Source: Mesorhizobium mediterraneum (lineage in GTDB: Bacteria > Pseudomonadota > Alphaproteobacteria > Rhizobiales > Rhizobiaceae). Taken from it: a stretch of DNA of 64,000 bases. The notes beneath the pieces are model-generated. The model saw only the letters and a list, made by a program, of their open reading frames with translations, did no database searches and was not told the origin of the DNA. How positions within the stretch are numbered: the first letter of the stretch is position 1; each line of letters opens with the position of its first letter. The stretch is from assembly GCF_002284565.1 (NCBI RefSeq), contig NZ_NPKI01000046.1, forward strand, positions 248,001-312,000, read 5' to 3'. Below are positions 15,912-24,430 of the stretch, in pieces. The translations under genes were made by a program, and so were the position numbers.

Positions 15912-16880
15912 ATGAACAGCAATTTCTTTCAGCCGGTCGACGCGGCCGCGGTCCCCCGTTTCGCCGGGCTTTCGACCTTCATGAGACTGCCGGCCGTGGC
16001 AAGCGCCGAGGGGCTGGACATCGCACTCGTCGGCATACCGTGGGATGGCGGTACGACCAACCGCGCCGGCGCGCGCCATGGTCCGCGCGAGATCCGGAAC
16101 CAGTCGAGCCTGATGCGGCGGGCCCATCACGTCTCGGGGACCGAGCCGTTCAGCATCGCCAACGTCGCCGATGTCGGCGATCTGTCGGTCAATCCGATCA
16201 ACCTCCTGGACGGTCTGAAGCGCATCGAGGACGGCATCGCAGCGATTGTCGCAGCCGGCGCCATTCCGCTTGCTGCCGGCGGCGATCATCTGACGACGCT
16301 GCCGGTGCTGCGTTCGGTCGCGCGCAATGTTCCGGTCGGCATGGTCCATTTCGACGCGCATTCCGACACCAATGACCGTTATTTCGGCGACAATCCCTAC
16401 ACGCATGGCACACCCTTCCGGCGGGCCATCGAAGAGGGCCTGCTCGATCCCAAACGTGTCGTCCAGATCGGCATCCGCGGTTCAATCTACGAGCCCAACG
16501 AGCATGATTGGGCGGTCGCTCAGGGCATCCGCATCATCTACATGGAGGAGTTTGTCAGGCGAGGCGCGGCCAGCGTCATGGAAGAGGCGCGCGGCATTGT
16601 CGGCAGCGGTCCCACCTATGTGACCTTCGACATCGACTGTATCGACCCCTCGATGGCGCCCGGCACCGGCACCCCGGAGCTTGGCGGCTTCACCACCCGC
16701 GAAGCGCAGGAAATGGTCCGCCTTCTCGACACGGTGCTCATAGTCGGCGCTGATGTCGTGGAAGTGGCACCGCCGTTCGATCTTGGCGGGATGACGGCGC
16801 TGGCGGGGGCGACGATGATGTTCGAACTGCTGTGCGTGATTGCCGGGTCTGTCGCTGCAGGCAGGGCTCGACAGGCCTGA
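15912..16880 (+). CDS. Arginase/agmatinase-family ureohydrolase
   Basis: A 322-residue ureohydrolase with all manganese-binding motifs: GGDH, HFDAHSDT and FDIDCIDPSMAPG, plus the GTGTPELGG loop. The N-terminal IPWDGGTTNRAGARHGPREIR is typical of SpeB-like enzymes. The family cleaves guanidino groups to urea plus an amine (agmatine, guanidinobutyrate, guanidinopropionate, guanidine itself). The start has GAGGTGAC. As the last gene of the transporter-SDR-creatininase operon it probably acts on a guanidino intermediate. It ends 6 bases before the convergent kinase gene. Confidence 0.9.
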   Translation: MNSNFFQPVDAAAVPRFAGLSTFMRLPAVASAEGLDIALVGIPWDGGTTNRAGARHGPREIRNQSSLMRRAHHVSGTEPFSIANVADVGDLSVNPINLLDGLKRIEDGIAAIVAAGAIPLAAGGDHLTTLPVLRSVARNVPVGMVHFDAHSDTNDRYFGDNPYTHGTPFRRAIEEGLLDPKRVVQIGIRGSIYEPNEHDWAVAQGIRIIYMEEFVRRGAASVMEEARGIVGSGPTYVTFDIDCIDPSMAPGTGTPELGGFTTREAQEMVRLLDTVLIVGADVVEVAPPFDLGGMTALAGATMMFELLCVIAGSVAAGRARQA

Positions 16881-16886
16881 GATGCG

Positions 16887-18410
16887 TCACGGCTGCGGCG
16901 GCCGCGTGGCGGCCGCTAGGCCGTCGATGTCATCGTAGAGCGCCTGGCTGTGATAGTAGAGCTTGTCGAAAACCGGTTGGATGCGCCTGTAGGTCTCGGC
17001 CCATCTGGGGTCCGGCAGGATTTCGGCGCCGTAGCTCACGAAGCGCTCGGCCGCCTGTTCGACGTGCGAGAAGCGGCCGGTCGTCGTCGCGGCCATCGCG
17101 GCACAGCCGACGATGCCGCATTCGGGCTCCCGCGGAACCAGGATCGGAATGTTGAAGGCACTCGCCTTGATCTTCAGCCAGAGTTCAGTGCGCGCCCCGC
17201 CACCCGCAGCGATAACGCGCTCCAGCGGCTTGTTTGACGCGTGTTCCATGATGCGGATGTGGCGCGTCATGGCAAAGGCGATGCCTTCCAGGATTGAGCG
17301 GTGCAGATGCTCCATGCCATGCGCGGCGCCCAATCCGAAGAACTGTGCGCGGGCGTTGCGATGACGCCCCAGGCGCTCGCCGGTGAGAAAGGGCATAAAG
17401 AGCAATGCGTCGCAACCGGCAGGTGCCTCGGCAGCGTGGGCGACAATCTCGTCATAGGACAGCGCGTTGCCGTGGAAGGCGCGGCGTGCCCAGCGCATGC
17501 CGTCGCCGCCCGTCTCCAGCAGCACGAACTGCGCCCAGTTGCCTTCGATCGTCGCAACGTTCGAGATTTCCGGGTCAAGCAGCGGCTTCTCCGCGATCGC
17601 CGTGATGATGGCGCCCGTGCCGGTGCTGTCGGAACCCATTCCCGGCCGACAAGCGCCTGAACCGAGCAGTGCCACCGGATAGTCGGCACCGCCGACCAGG
17701 ACGGGGGTTCCAGACTTCAGGCCCGTGTCGCGCGCCGCCTGTTTGGTGACGTGGCCGACGACATCCAGCGGGTTGCGGATCGGCGGCAGCTTGGCGGCGT
17801 CCAGACCCATGCGCTCGATCATCACCGGCGACCAGTCGAGCCGCTCTGGGTTCATGAGGAAGCTACAGGAGGCGTCGCCAGTATCCATGGCAATCTCGCC
17901 GGTCAGCCGGTAGTTGATGTAATCCTTCGGCATGATGGCGACGGCGCTGCGGGCGTATGCGGCGGGATCGTTGTCTCGGACCCATTGCAGTTTGAAGCCC
18001 GGCCATGCGGGGGTCGGCGTGTTGCCGCTTTCGGGCAGGTAGCTGTCCGGCTCATTTTCTTCTTCGAAGCGACGTACGAGATCAACGGAGCGCTTGTCGT
18101 TCCAGAGCGGTGCGGTCTCGCGGGTCAGCGCTCCGTGCGCGTCGAGCAGGACCAGCCCGTGCATCTGCCCGCAGACGCAGATGGCGGAGATGTGCTGGCG
18201 GGCACCATCGACGCGGTCCAGCACCGTCTTGACGCTCGTTCGCGCCCCCTCCCACCAGTCAACCGGCCGCTGTTCGGCCCAGCCGAACTCCGGCACGATC
18301 TGGTCGTGCTCTCGCGACGCAAGTTCGAGGATCTTGCCGCTGACATCGACCAGTGCGGCGCGGACGCTGCCCGTGCCGACATCGATGGCGAGGAAAAGCT
18401 CGCCGTTCAT
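16887..18410 (-). CDS. FGGY-family carbohydrate kinase (xylulokinase-like)
   Basis: A 507-residue sugar kinase. The N-terminal FGGY domain carries the phosphate-1 motif AIDVGTGSVRAALVD, the xylulokinase-like ICVCGQMHGLVLL and the substrate loop TAPLWNDKRS. The C-terminal domain has the phosphate-2/adenosine motifs GSDSTGTGA and ERVIAAGGGARTELWLKI. Catalytic Asp is expected in the GGADYPVAL region. Such kinases phosphorylate ketoses or polyols. It is the last gene of the minus-strand operon with the cupin isomerase and AroE-like dehydrogenase, so it probably supplies the phosphorylated intermediate for that pathway. The exact sugar is unknown. Confidence 0.9.
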   Translation of the reverse strand: MNGELFLAIDVGTGSVRAALVDVSGKILELASREHDQIVPEFGWAEQRPVDWWEGARTSVKTVLDRVDGARQHISAICVCGQMHGLVLLDAHGALTRETAPLWNDKRSVDLVRRFEEENEPDSYLPESGNTPTPAWPGFKLQWVRDNDPAAYARSAVAIMPKDYINYRLTGEIAMDTGDASCSFLMNPERLDWSPVMIERMGLDAAKLPPIRNPLDVVGHVTKQAARDTGLKSGTPVLVGGADYPVALLGSGACRPGMGSDSTGTGAIITAIAEKPLLDPEISNVATIEGNWAQFVLLETGGDGMRWARRAFHGNALSYDEIVAHAAEAPAGCDALLFMPFLTGERLGRHRNARAQFFGLGAAHGMEHLHRSILEGIAFAMTRHIRIMEHASNKPLERVIAAGGGARTELWLKIKASAFNIPILVPREPECGIVGCAAMAATTTGRFSHVEQAAERFVSYGAEILPDPRWAETYRRIQPVFDKLYYHSQALYDDIDGLAAATRPPQP

Positions 18411-18498
18411 TTCGACACGGTCCTGAGATGGGCAAGCATGTGATCCTCTGTCTATCGGTCAGAGCGAGCGCGGCGTGGCGAGAATGCATTCCACGGCA

Positions 18499-19446
18499 TT
18501 ACCCTTTCGCCGCTTCGATGGCGATGCGCGAAATCTCGTCGAAATTCGGCCCCGACACCGGGATCGGGATATCGAAGACCTCGGCGATCACCTGCGTCCA
18601 GCCATGCAGGAAATACGTCCAGCCGTCCTCGATCTGCAACTGCTGTCCGGCCTGCTGCCGTCTTGCCTGGCCGAGGAAGATCAGGTCGCCGCGATAATTG
18701 AGATCCCAGGCTATGCCGCGCTTGGGGAACACGCCGTCATCGGTGATCGGCGAGCCTGGAGCGTCCTTGCCAAGTCCCGTCGCGTTGATCACCAGCGAGC
18801 CGGGTTTCAGCGCCGCCAACGTCTTGTCGTTGATCTCGGGCCGGTCGGCGAGGACATACTCGATCTCGATCGTCGGCATCATGTCTTTGTGGATGCGCTC
18901 GATTTCGTCGAGACGCGGCTGCGAACGGTCGGTGACAATGATGCGCGATGGCACGTCGGCGCGCTTGCGCATCAGGTGCCAGCTGATCGCAATCGTCGAT
19001 CCGCCGGCGCCCATGGACAGGACTTCCGCACCGGTGTCCGCGAAGTATCCCGCCGGGATGAAACCATCTATCGCAAGGCCCGAAGAGATCGGATCCTTGG
19101 CATGGCAGATGAGTTTGCCGCCCCGCTTCGACAGGCAGCTGGTCTCGTGCATCAGGCGAGCATGCGGATCGATCACGTCGAACAGGCCGCGCGCCGCGTT
19201 GAAGAGATCGATCTTATGCGTGGTGACGAGCGCGCCGAGCGACAGCGGGTCGGATTTTATGAAGGAAACGACCTCACGGTAAGCCTCCGGATCGGCATGA
19301 AGTGGAAAGTCGATGCCCTTGAGAAGCGCATCCTTCAGCCGGAGGTGGCGCGCCCATGCAGGGAAAACCCGCATGATCGAACTGCTCGTCGTCGTGACGC
19401 CGATAAAATAGAACGTCGGCTGGGTAGCCGGCCGGTAGCGGCTCAT
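18499..19446 (-). CDS. Shikimate-dehydrogenase-like (AroE superfamily) oxidoreductase
   Basis: A 315-residue protein with AroE-like architecture: an N-terminal substrate domain (FIGVTTTSSSIMRVFPAW; ALVTTHKIDLFNAA with the Lys equivalent to the catalytic Lys; CHAKDPISS with a candidate catalytic Asp) and a Rossmann domain with SMGAGGSTIAIS. The opening Ser/Thr pattern differs from aromatic-pathway AroE, and the location in a sugar operon makes a biosynthetic role unlikely. Oxidation of a cyclic or linear polyol is a reasonable guess. ATG 19446 follows GGGAGG at 7 bases. It lies 58 bases after the cupin gene and 88 before the kinase gene. Confidence 0.78.
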   Translation of the reverse strand: MSRYRPATQPTFYFIGVTTTSSSIMRVFPAWARHLRLKDALLKGIDFPLHADPEAYREVVSFIKSDPLSLGALVTTHKIDLFNAARGLFDVIDPHARLMHETSCLSKRGGKLICHAKDPISSGLAIDGFIPAGYFADTGAEVLSMGAGGSTIAISWHLMRKRADVPSRIIVTDRSQPRLDEIERIHKDMMPTIEIEYVLADRPEINDKTLAALKPGSLVINATGLGKDAPGSPITDDGVFPKRGIAWDLNYRGDLIFLGQARRQQAGQQLQIEDGWTYFLHGWTQVIAEVFDIPIPVSGPNFDEISRIAIEAAKG

Positions 19447-19504
19447 TTGCCGACCTCCCGGATTTCAGCAGCGCGAAATGAAGCAGTGATCTCGAAGGAA
19501 GCCT

Positions 19505-20146
19505 TCATGCCGGCACCGTGCGGGATTGTTGCCCATAGAGGGCGGAGATCAGCTTCGCATCACGCGGTCGCCAATCCGGGTTGTCGACTTCCTTCCAGCC
19601 TCCATCGCCGGCGACCACGCGCGAGCGCATGCCGCCCGATCTTGCGATGATCTCGTAGTCCTGCCCTGAATCGGCGGGGTAGCAGAACAGCATCACCAGA
19701 TCGTCTTCCCCAACATTGATCGAGCGGTGGATCCAGAAAGGGGGGACGTAACAGACGGTCTGGGCTTCGACGGGCAGGATCCGGACCTCGCCTTCCGGCG
19801 ATTCCATCAGCATGAGGCCATGGCCCTTCTGGCCATAGTAGATCTCGGGCCGGTCGGCCTGCTTGTGGATGTGACCGCGTGTCATGAAATACTCGTCGCC
19901 GACCTTGCCGGGCGCCATGCGCGTGACGCCGAAAATCAAGTCTCCCGACTGCTCGGTCGGCCGGAACTCGGAGACCTCGTAGACGATGCGTTCGCCCCAT
20001 GTCGCGCACATGGCTTCGAAGGCCGCGGCGTCCGCGTAGAGCCCGTCCAGATCGCGGAAGCGTTTCTGGTAGCTGCCGGTTGCATTTCCCATCGCGCCGG
20101 TCGACAGATCGACCTTGCATCCGGTCGGCTCAAACAATCTGGTCAA
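19505..20146 (-). CDS. Cupin-type glucose-6-phosphate isomerase family protein
   Basis: A 213-residue protein of the cupin phosphoglucose isomerase family (PF06560). The metal-binding cupin motif 1 is GHIHKQADRPEIYYGQKGHG (two His and Glu) and motif 2 follows in PPFWIHRSINVG. The N-terminal segment YEVSEF/GDLIFGVTRM matches the fold. Family members interconvert aldose and ketose 6-phosphates. Translation appears to start at TTG 20146, seven bases behind GAGG; no ATG fits the conserved N-terminus. It is the first gene of the minus-strand operon, divergent from the hexulose-phosphate synthase-like gene. Confidence 0.85.
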   Translation of the reverse strand: MTRLFEPTGCKVDLSTGAMGNATGSYQKRFRDLDGLYADAAAFEAMCATWGERIVYEVSEFRPTEQSGDLIFGVTRMAPGKVGDEYFMTRGHIHKQADRPEIYYGQKGHGLMLMESPEGEVRILPVEAQTVCYVPPFWIHRSINVGEDDLVMLFCYPADSGQDYEIIARSGGMRSRVVAGDGGWKEVDNPDWRPRDAKLISALYGQQSRTVPA

Positions 20147-20160
20147 GAGACTACCTCATA

Positions 20161-20229
20161 TTGCTTTGCTGTGGTGTCGGCGCTGATCTGGCCCGCTCCT
20201 GCTTTCGACAAGAACCACACTTGCTTTGC
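20161..20229. repeat. Nine-base direct repeat in the divergent sugar promoter region
   Basis: TTGCTTTGC occurs at 20161-20169 and again at 20221-20229, exactly 60 bases apart, in the 220-base region between the cupin isomerase (start 20146) and the hexulose-phosphate synthase-like gene (start 20367). It may be a pair of regulator sites on one DNA face, but could be chance. No regulator gene adjoins these operons. Confidence 0.35.
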
Positions 20230-20366
20230 AGGGTATGATTTGCTCTCCCTATGCGGACCAGCTCGGAGGTTGCTGGATTATGGCAGATTTCGACTACGAG
20301 GCACACGACAGTAGGTTGGGCGTTGTCTTCACGTCGCACCCGCTGCCTTAATCCGAGAGAACCGCC

Positions 20367-21026
20367 TTGCTCCTCCAAGTCGCCTTCGACAAGCCTGAAC
20401 ACCTGGCCCTGCTCCCGCAGATGAAGGCGTTCGCCGACATTATCGAGATCGGCACGCCGTTGCTGAAACGCCTTGGCCTCTCCGCCATCACCACGGCGCG
20501 CGAGCTCTGCCCTGGCGTCAAGGTGTTGGCTGATACCAAAACCGTCGACGGCGGCCAGTTCGAGGCCGATATGGTATTCGGCGCCGGTGCCGCGTTCATG
20601 ACGGTGCTGTCGTGTGCTTCGTCCGCCACGCATGACGCGGTGGGAAGACGTGCCGCCGCCTTCGGCGCGACGGTCATCGTCGACACCATCACCGAGACGG
20701 GCAAGGCAGAATTGCTTCCTTTGAATGCTGTCTTCCCCGAAAGCTTCGGCTATGTCGCGGTCCATTCGCCAACCGACGCGCGGCTGGCGGGCAACACCTC
20801 CACCTCACATATCGACGCCGTGAAAAAGATGCACGATCGCGGCTTTCTGGTTTCGCTCGCCGGCGGGATCGGCCCCGACACGCTGGAAGCGGTGATCGCA
20901 GTCGAGCCCGAAATCCTCGTGGTCGGCAGCGCCATCACAGAATCTGCAAGCCCGAAAGAGATAGCACGATGGATTCGCGACAGATTGCCCAATCCAGGCC
21001 GTGGCTGGCCGTGGGACAGGAGATAA
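20367..21026 (+). CDS. 3-hexulose-6-phosphate synthase / 3-keto-L-gulonate-6-phosphate decarboxylase family protein
   Basis: A 219-residue orotidine-decarboxylase-superfamily barrel. Visible are the strand-1 Asp (LQVAFD), DIIEIGTPLLK, the metal/Lys motif ADTKTVDGG (DxKxxD), a His/Asp loop VAVHSPTDARLAG and the phosphate-binding SLAGGIGPD. The H-x3-D loop with a downstream SIS gene favours hexulose-phosphate synthase (formaldehyde plus ribulose-5-phosphate, or the reverse) over a keto-gulonate-phosphate decarboxylase, but both share these motifs. The start is TTG 20367 behind GAGAGA; the protein N-terminus fits the family exactly. Its end overlaps the SIS gene by 58 bases. Confidence 0.85.
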   Translation: MLLQVAFDKPEHLALLPQMKAFADIIEIGTPLLKRLGLSAITTARELCPGVKVLADTKTVDGGQFEADMVFGAGAAFMTVLSCASSATHDAVGRRAAAFGATVIVDTITETGKAELLPLNAVFPESFGYVAVHSPTDARLAGNTSTSHIDAVKKMHDRGFLVSLAGGIGPDTLEAVIAVEPEILVVGSAITESASPKEIARWIRDRLPNPGRGWPWDRR

Positions 21027-21517
21027 CCGACCTTCTTGGCCGGATCGACGTCGACGCCTTTGCAAGGCTGGTGCAGGCGTTCGATGACCCCGATCAGCGA
21101 TGGTTCTTTTCCGGGCAGGGACGCTCCGGCCTTGTCGCGCAGATGGGCGCGATGCGGTTCATGCATCTTGGCCGAACGGTGCATTTTGTCGGTGAGGTAT
21201 CGGCGCCCTCGATACGCAGGGGCGATGCGCTGCTGATCGTCTCCGGCTCTGGGGAGACGCCGGTCAGCACAGGCTTTGCCCGCATCGCCAAGGCGGAGGG
21301 TGCCAAGGTCGTTACGCTGACGCATGAGCCGGCAGGGACCCTGGCCGGCATTGCCGATGTCACGCTGCATGTCCCTGTCGGGGAATCGAAACAGTTTGGC
21401 GGCAGCCTGTTCGAGCAATCCTGCCTGATCCTGCTCGACAGCGTTGTGCTCGGCCTGGCGCAGCAGATACCCGACGCGCACAAGCTGATGTTGTTCCGCC
21501 ACACTAATTTGCAATGA
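20969..21517 (+). CDS. SIS-domain 6-phospho-3-hexuloisomerase-like protein
   Basis: A 182-residue single SIS domain of the normal length for phosphohexuloisomerases. FSGQGRSGLVAQMGAMRFMHLG and VSGSGETPVSTGFARIAK are the phosphosugar-binding loops, and HVPVGESKQFGGSLFEQSCLILLD matches the PHI-type C-terminal part. It would interconvert 3-hexulose-6-phosphate and fructose-6-phosphate. ATG 20969 gives a 58-base overlap with the synthase-like gene; GTG 21011 is an alternative with 16 bases. The tight overlap implies coupled translation and joint function of the pair. Confidence 0.85.
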   Translation: MDSRQIAQSRPWLAVGQEITDLLGRIDVDAFARLVQAFDDPDQRWFFSGQGRSGLVAQMGAMRFMHLGRTVHFVGEVSAPSIRRGDALLIVSGSGETPVSTGFARIAKAEGAKVVTLTHEPAGTLAGIADVTLHVPVGESKQFGGSLFEQSCLILLDSVVLGLAQQIPDAHKLMLFRHTNLQ

Positions 21518-21746
21518 CTGGGCACCCCGGGCACGCCCGAGGGCATGCTTTTGAGCGACATGCATCAGCTGGGAAGCCCGGCTGGGCACCTCATCTTCCG
21601 TTGCGGCAAGGCACTGGACTCGCTGCACGATGCCGATATTGTACTTGAGGAGCGTTGGTGCCGTGCTCTGGCGACGGCAACCGACGGGGAGATGCCGGCG
21701 GCTTGGTTCGCAGGAACAGGTCCCGGTCAATATGGGAGGAAGTCTG

Positions 21747-23219
21747 ATGAGAATTGGGGTCTTTCTGGCCGGCGTTTCGGCTTTTGCCGCGCTGGTTGGC
21801 GCACCTGCCTTTGCGCAGGACAAACCGTTTGCGGGCGTTACCGTGAACGTCATTACGCAGACCGGGGCGATTCAGGAGCCGCTACAGAGGCGCGCGCCCG
21901 AGTTCGAAGCGCTCACCGGCGCCAAGATCAATGTCATCGCGGTGCCTTTCTCGGATCTCTATCAAAAGATACTCACCGACTGGGCGAGCGGCACCAACTC
22001 GGTCGACGCCGGGGTGTTCGCCCCGCAATGGATGGTCGACTACATTGCCGGCGGCTACCTCGAGGACCTGACGCCGCGGGTTGAGGCCGACAAGGACATC
22101 CAGCAGGACGATGTGGGCGCGTTCTTCCGAGACTTCTCCGAGAAGTACAGCGGCAAGACCTACATGATCACGCTCGATGGCGACTTCCACATGATGTACT
22201 ACCGCAAGGACGTGCTGGAAGCCGCCGGCTTGGCGGTGCCGAAGACCTGGGACGAGTATCTCGAGGTCGCCAAGGCCACGCACGGCAAGGACATGAGCGG
22301 CGATGGCACGCCGGATTTCGGCTCGTGCATCGCCAAGAAGCGCAACGCGCAGAGCTATTGGTTCGTCACCGATGTGGTCGGCTCGATGACCCAGTCCAAG
22401 GGAACCAGCCAGGGCACCTTCTTCAACACCAAGGACATGACGCCGCTCGTCAACAACGACGCCTTCCGCAAGGCGCTCGACTTCCTGTCTGAATCGACCA
22501 AATACGGCCCGCCGGACGAGTTGAACCTCGATGTCAGCGATACAAGGCCGCTCTTCGCTTCCGGCCGCTGCGCGCTAAACCTCGACTGGGGTGATGTAGG
22601 CACGATCTCGATCGATCCGGCCCAGTCCAAGGTGATGGGCAAATGGGGCGCGGCGATCATGCCCGGATCCAAGGAGGTCCTGAACTGGGACACTGGCAAG
22701 CTTGAGGCCTGCACGGCAGAAAACTGCCCGCACGCGATCGACGGCGTGAACCATGCACCCTTCGCAGCTTTTGGCGGCTGGGGCGGCGGCATCAACGCGG
22801 CGGCCGATCCGAAGGTAAAGGACGCCGCCTACGCCTACTTCTCGTTCATGACGCAGCCGGCACAGTCGAACGCCGACGTGACCGTCGGCGGCACCGGCTT
22901 CAATCCGTATCGCACCTCACAGCTCAGCTACAGCGACCTTTGGAAGAAGGCCAACATGAGCGAGGAGGAGGCCAAAGTGTACCTGGGCGCGATCAACGAC
23001 AGCATGAGCAGCCCGAACATGATCCTCGACCTGCGCATCCCACAAAATCAGAAATACCAGCAGGTCGTGCTCGACGAAGCGGTCTCGCGCTTCCTTGCCG
23101 GCGAAATCGACAAGGAAGCGACGGTTTCGGCGGTCGAGGAAGGCTGGAATGAGCTGAACGACGAGATTGGCAAAGACAAGCAGCTCGATCTTTACAAGGC
23201 GACCATCGGCGCCAAATAG
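21747..23219 (+). CDS. CUT1-type sugar ABC transporter substrate-binding protein
   Basis: A 490-residue family 1 extracellular solute-binding protein. The signal peptide is MRIGVFLAGVSAFAALVGAP, ending AFAQ, with ATG 21747 directly behind GGAGGAAG. Typical blocks include the opening TVNVITQTGAI, FRDFSEKYSGKTYMI, MMYYRKDVLEAAG, PKTWDEYLEVAKA and the late GGWGGGINAA. Length exceeds simple MalE-type proteins. It follows the phosphohexuloisomerase after 229 bases in which I see no gene. A hairpin lies immediately downstream. The ligand is probably the sugar or polyol handled by the flanking enzymes. Confidence 0.9.
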   Translation: MRIGVFLAGVSAFAALVGAPAFAQDKPFAGVTVNVITQTGAIQEPLQRRAPEFEALTGAKINVIAVPFSDLYQKILTDWASGTNSVDAGVFAPQWMVDYIAGGYLEDLTPRVEADKDIQQDDVGAFFRDFSEKYSGKTYMITLDGDFHMMYYRKDVLEAAGLAVPKTWDEYLEVAKATHGKDMSGDGTPDFGSCIAKKRNAQSYWFVTDVVGSMTQSKGTSQGTFFNTKDMTPLVNNDAFRKALDFLSESTKYGPPDELNLDVSDTRPLFASGRCALNLDWGDVGTISIDPAQSKVMGKWGAAIMPGSKEVLNWDTGKLEACTAENCPHAIDGVNHAPFAAFGGWGGGINAAADPKVKDAAYAYFSFMTQPAQSNADVTVGGTGFNPYRTSQLSYSDLWKKANMSEEEAKVYLGAINDSMSSPNMILDLRIPQNQKYQQVVLDEAVSRFLAGEIDKEATVSAVEEGWNELNDEIGKDKQLDLYKATIGAK

Positions 23220-23233
23220 CCGGCCAAGCAATC

Positions 23234-23264
23234 GACCCGGCGTGGCATCGGTCCGCGCCGGGTC
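23234..23264 (+). promoter_or_regulatory. Intergenic hairpin after the binding-protein gene
   Basis: GACCCGGCG (23234-23242) and CGCCGGGTC (23256-23264) form a perfect 9-bp stem with a 13-base loop, 15 bases after the stop of the binding-protein gene. It has no T run, so it is more likely an mRNA-stabilising or partial-attenuation element that keeps binding protein more abundant than permeases. It would occlude the ATG at 23267, favouring a later permease start. Confidence 0.6.
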
Positions 23265-23290
23265 TCATGCCTGCCCCACATTCCCGGGTT

Positions 23291-24430
23291 ATGATGACCG
23301 CAACCGACACTATGCCAGAAGCTGCCGACCGCCGCAGCTGGGCCGAATGGCTGGACGGTCACTCGGGCCGGATCATGGTGCTGCCAGCCGTCGTCGTGCT
23401 TCTCTGCTTCGCGATTTTTCCGCTCATCATCTCGGCCTATCTCGCGCTTTCGCGCTTTGCGCTCGCGCCGGGCGGATTCACGCTGAAATTCATCGGACTT
23501 GTAAACTTCCGCAAGCTGCTGGTCGGCTCGCAGCAGTATCACTTGCTCGGCAAATTCGGCACGTTCGGTTTTGTCCAATCCGCTTTGCTGGCGTTGGTCG
23601 CGGCAGGGCTGCTTTTTCTTCTCGCCCGCTATCTCTGGCGTGGCAGGCCGACCATCGCCGGCGTGATTGGTCGCCTTCTCGCGACGGCAATGGCTATGGG
23701 CCTGGCGGTTCTCGCGCTGGCCACCATGGCACCGGGCGGCGTGCCGGGAACTGTCGTCAACACGCTTCTCTACGTGTTCGTCGGTGTGTCCGTGCAGTTC
23801 GCACTGGGGCTGGGCCTCGCGCTCCTCTGCGGCCAGCCAATTCGCGGCAGGAATTTCTTTCGCGTCCTCTTCTTCATCCCGCTGATGGTGACCCCGGTCG
23901 GCATCGCCTACACGTTTCGCATGCTCGCTGACATGCAGAAGGGCCCCTTCGCCCCGATCGTGCGCGCTTTCGGCATCAGCGAGTGGTCGTGGGCCACAGA
24001 GGCCTGGTCGGCGCGGCTGATGGTGTTGGTCGGCGATACCTGGCAGTGGACGCCGTTCATGTTCATCGTGCTGCTGGCGGCCGTTGAGAACCAGCCGCGC
24101 GACCAGGTCGAGGCGGCGCGGCTCGACGGAGCCAACGGCTTCCAGATCTTTCGCGACATTACCTGGCCAGCAATCGCGCCGATTGCCGCTACCGTGGTGC
24201 TGATCCGGCTCATCGAGGCTTTCAAGATCATCGACCTGCCGAACGTGCTCACCGGCGGTGGCCCCGGCCTGGCGACAGAATCGATGACGCTCCATTCCTT
24301 CATTTCCTGGCGCACCCAGGATCTCGGCGGCTCGGCCGCTGTCGGCTACATGCTTCTCTTCATCTCGACCATCGTATGCGTCTCGTTCTTCAATTTTGTG
24401 GTCCGGCCGGCGCGCCGGTTCGAAGCATGA
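23291..24430 (+). CDS. CUT1-type sugar ABC transporter permease (MalF-like)
   Basis: An inner-membrane permease of about 379 residues with several strongly hydrophobic segments and the EAA loop VEAARLDGANGFQIFRDITWPAI near residue 280. It has extra N-terminal membrane segments (positions about 85-150) beyond the usual six-segment core. I prefer ATG 23291 or 23294 to ATG 23267 because the latter abuts the hairpin stem; neither has a strong ribosome site. The next permease starts inside its stop codon (ATGA, 24427-24430). Confidence 0.85.
   Translation: MMTATDTMPEAADRRSWAEWLDGHSGRIMVLPAVVVLLCFAIFPLIISAYLALSRFALAPGGFTLKFIGLVNFRKLLVGSQQYHLLGKFGTFGFVQSALLALVAAGLLFLLARYLWRGRPTIAGVIGRLLATAMAMGLAVLALATMAPGGVPGTVVNTLLYVFVGVSVQFALGLGLALLCGQPIRGRNFFRVLFFIPLMVTPVGIAYTFRMLADMQKGPFAPIVRAFGISEWSWATEAWSARLMVLVGDTWQWTPFMFIVLLAAVENQPRDQVEAARLDGANGFQIFRDITWPAIAPIAATVVLIRLIEAFKIIDLPNVLTGGGPGLATESMTLHSFISWRTQDLGGSAAVGYMLLFISTIVCVSFFNFVVRPARRFEA

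Noticed and set aside
21545..21746. Open frames in the gap before the sugar-binding protein, including an N-terminal extension of it
   Set aside because: The signal peptide begins at ATG 21747 behind a strong GGAGGAAG site; the upstream peptide has no domain.
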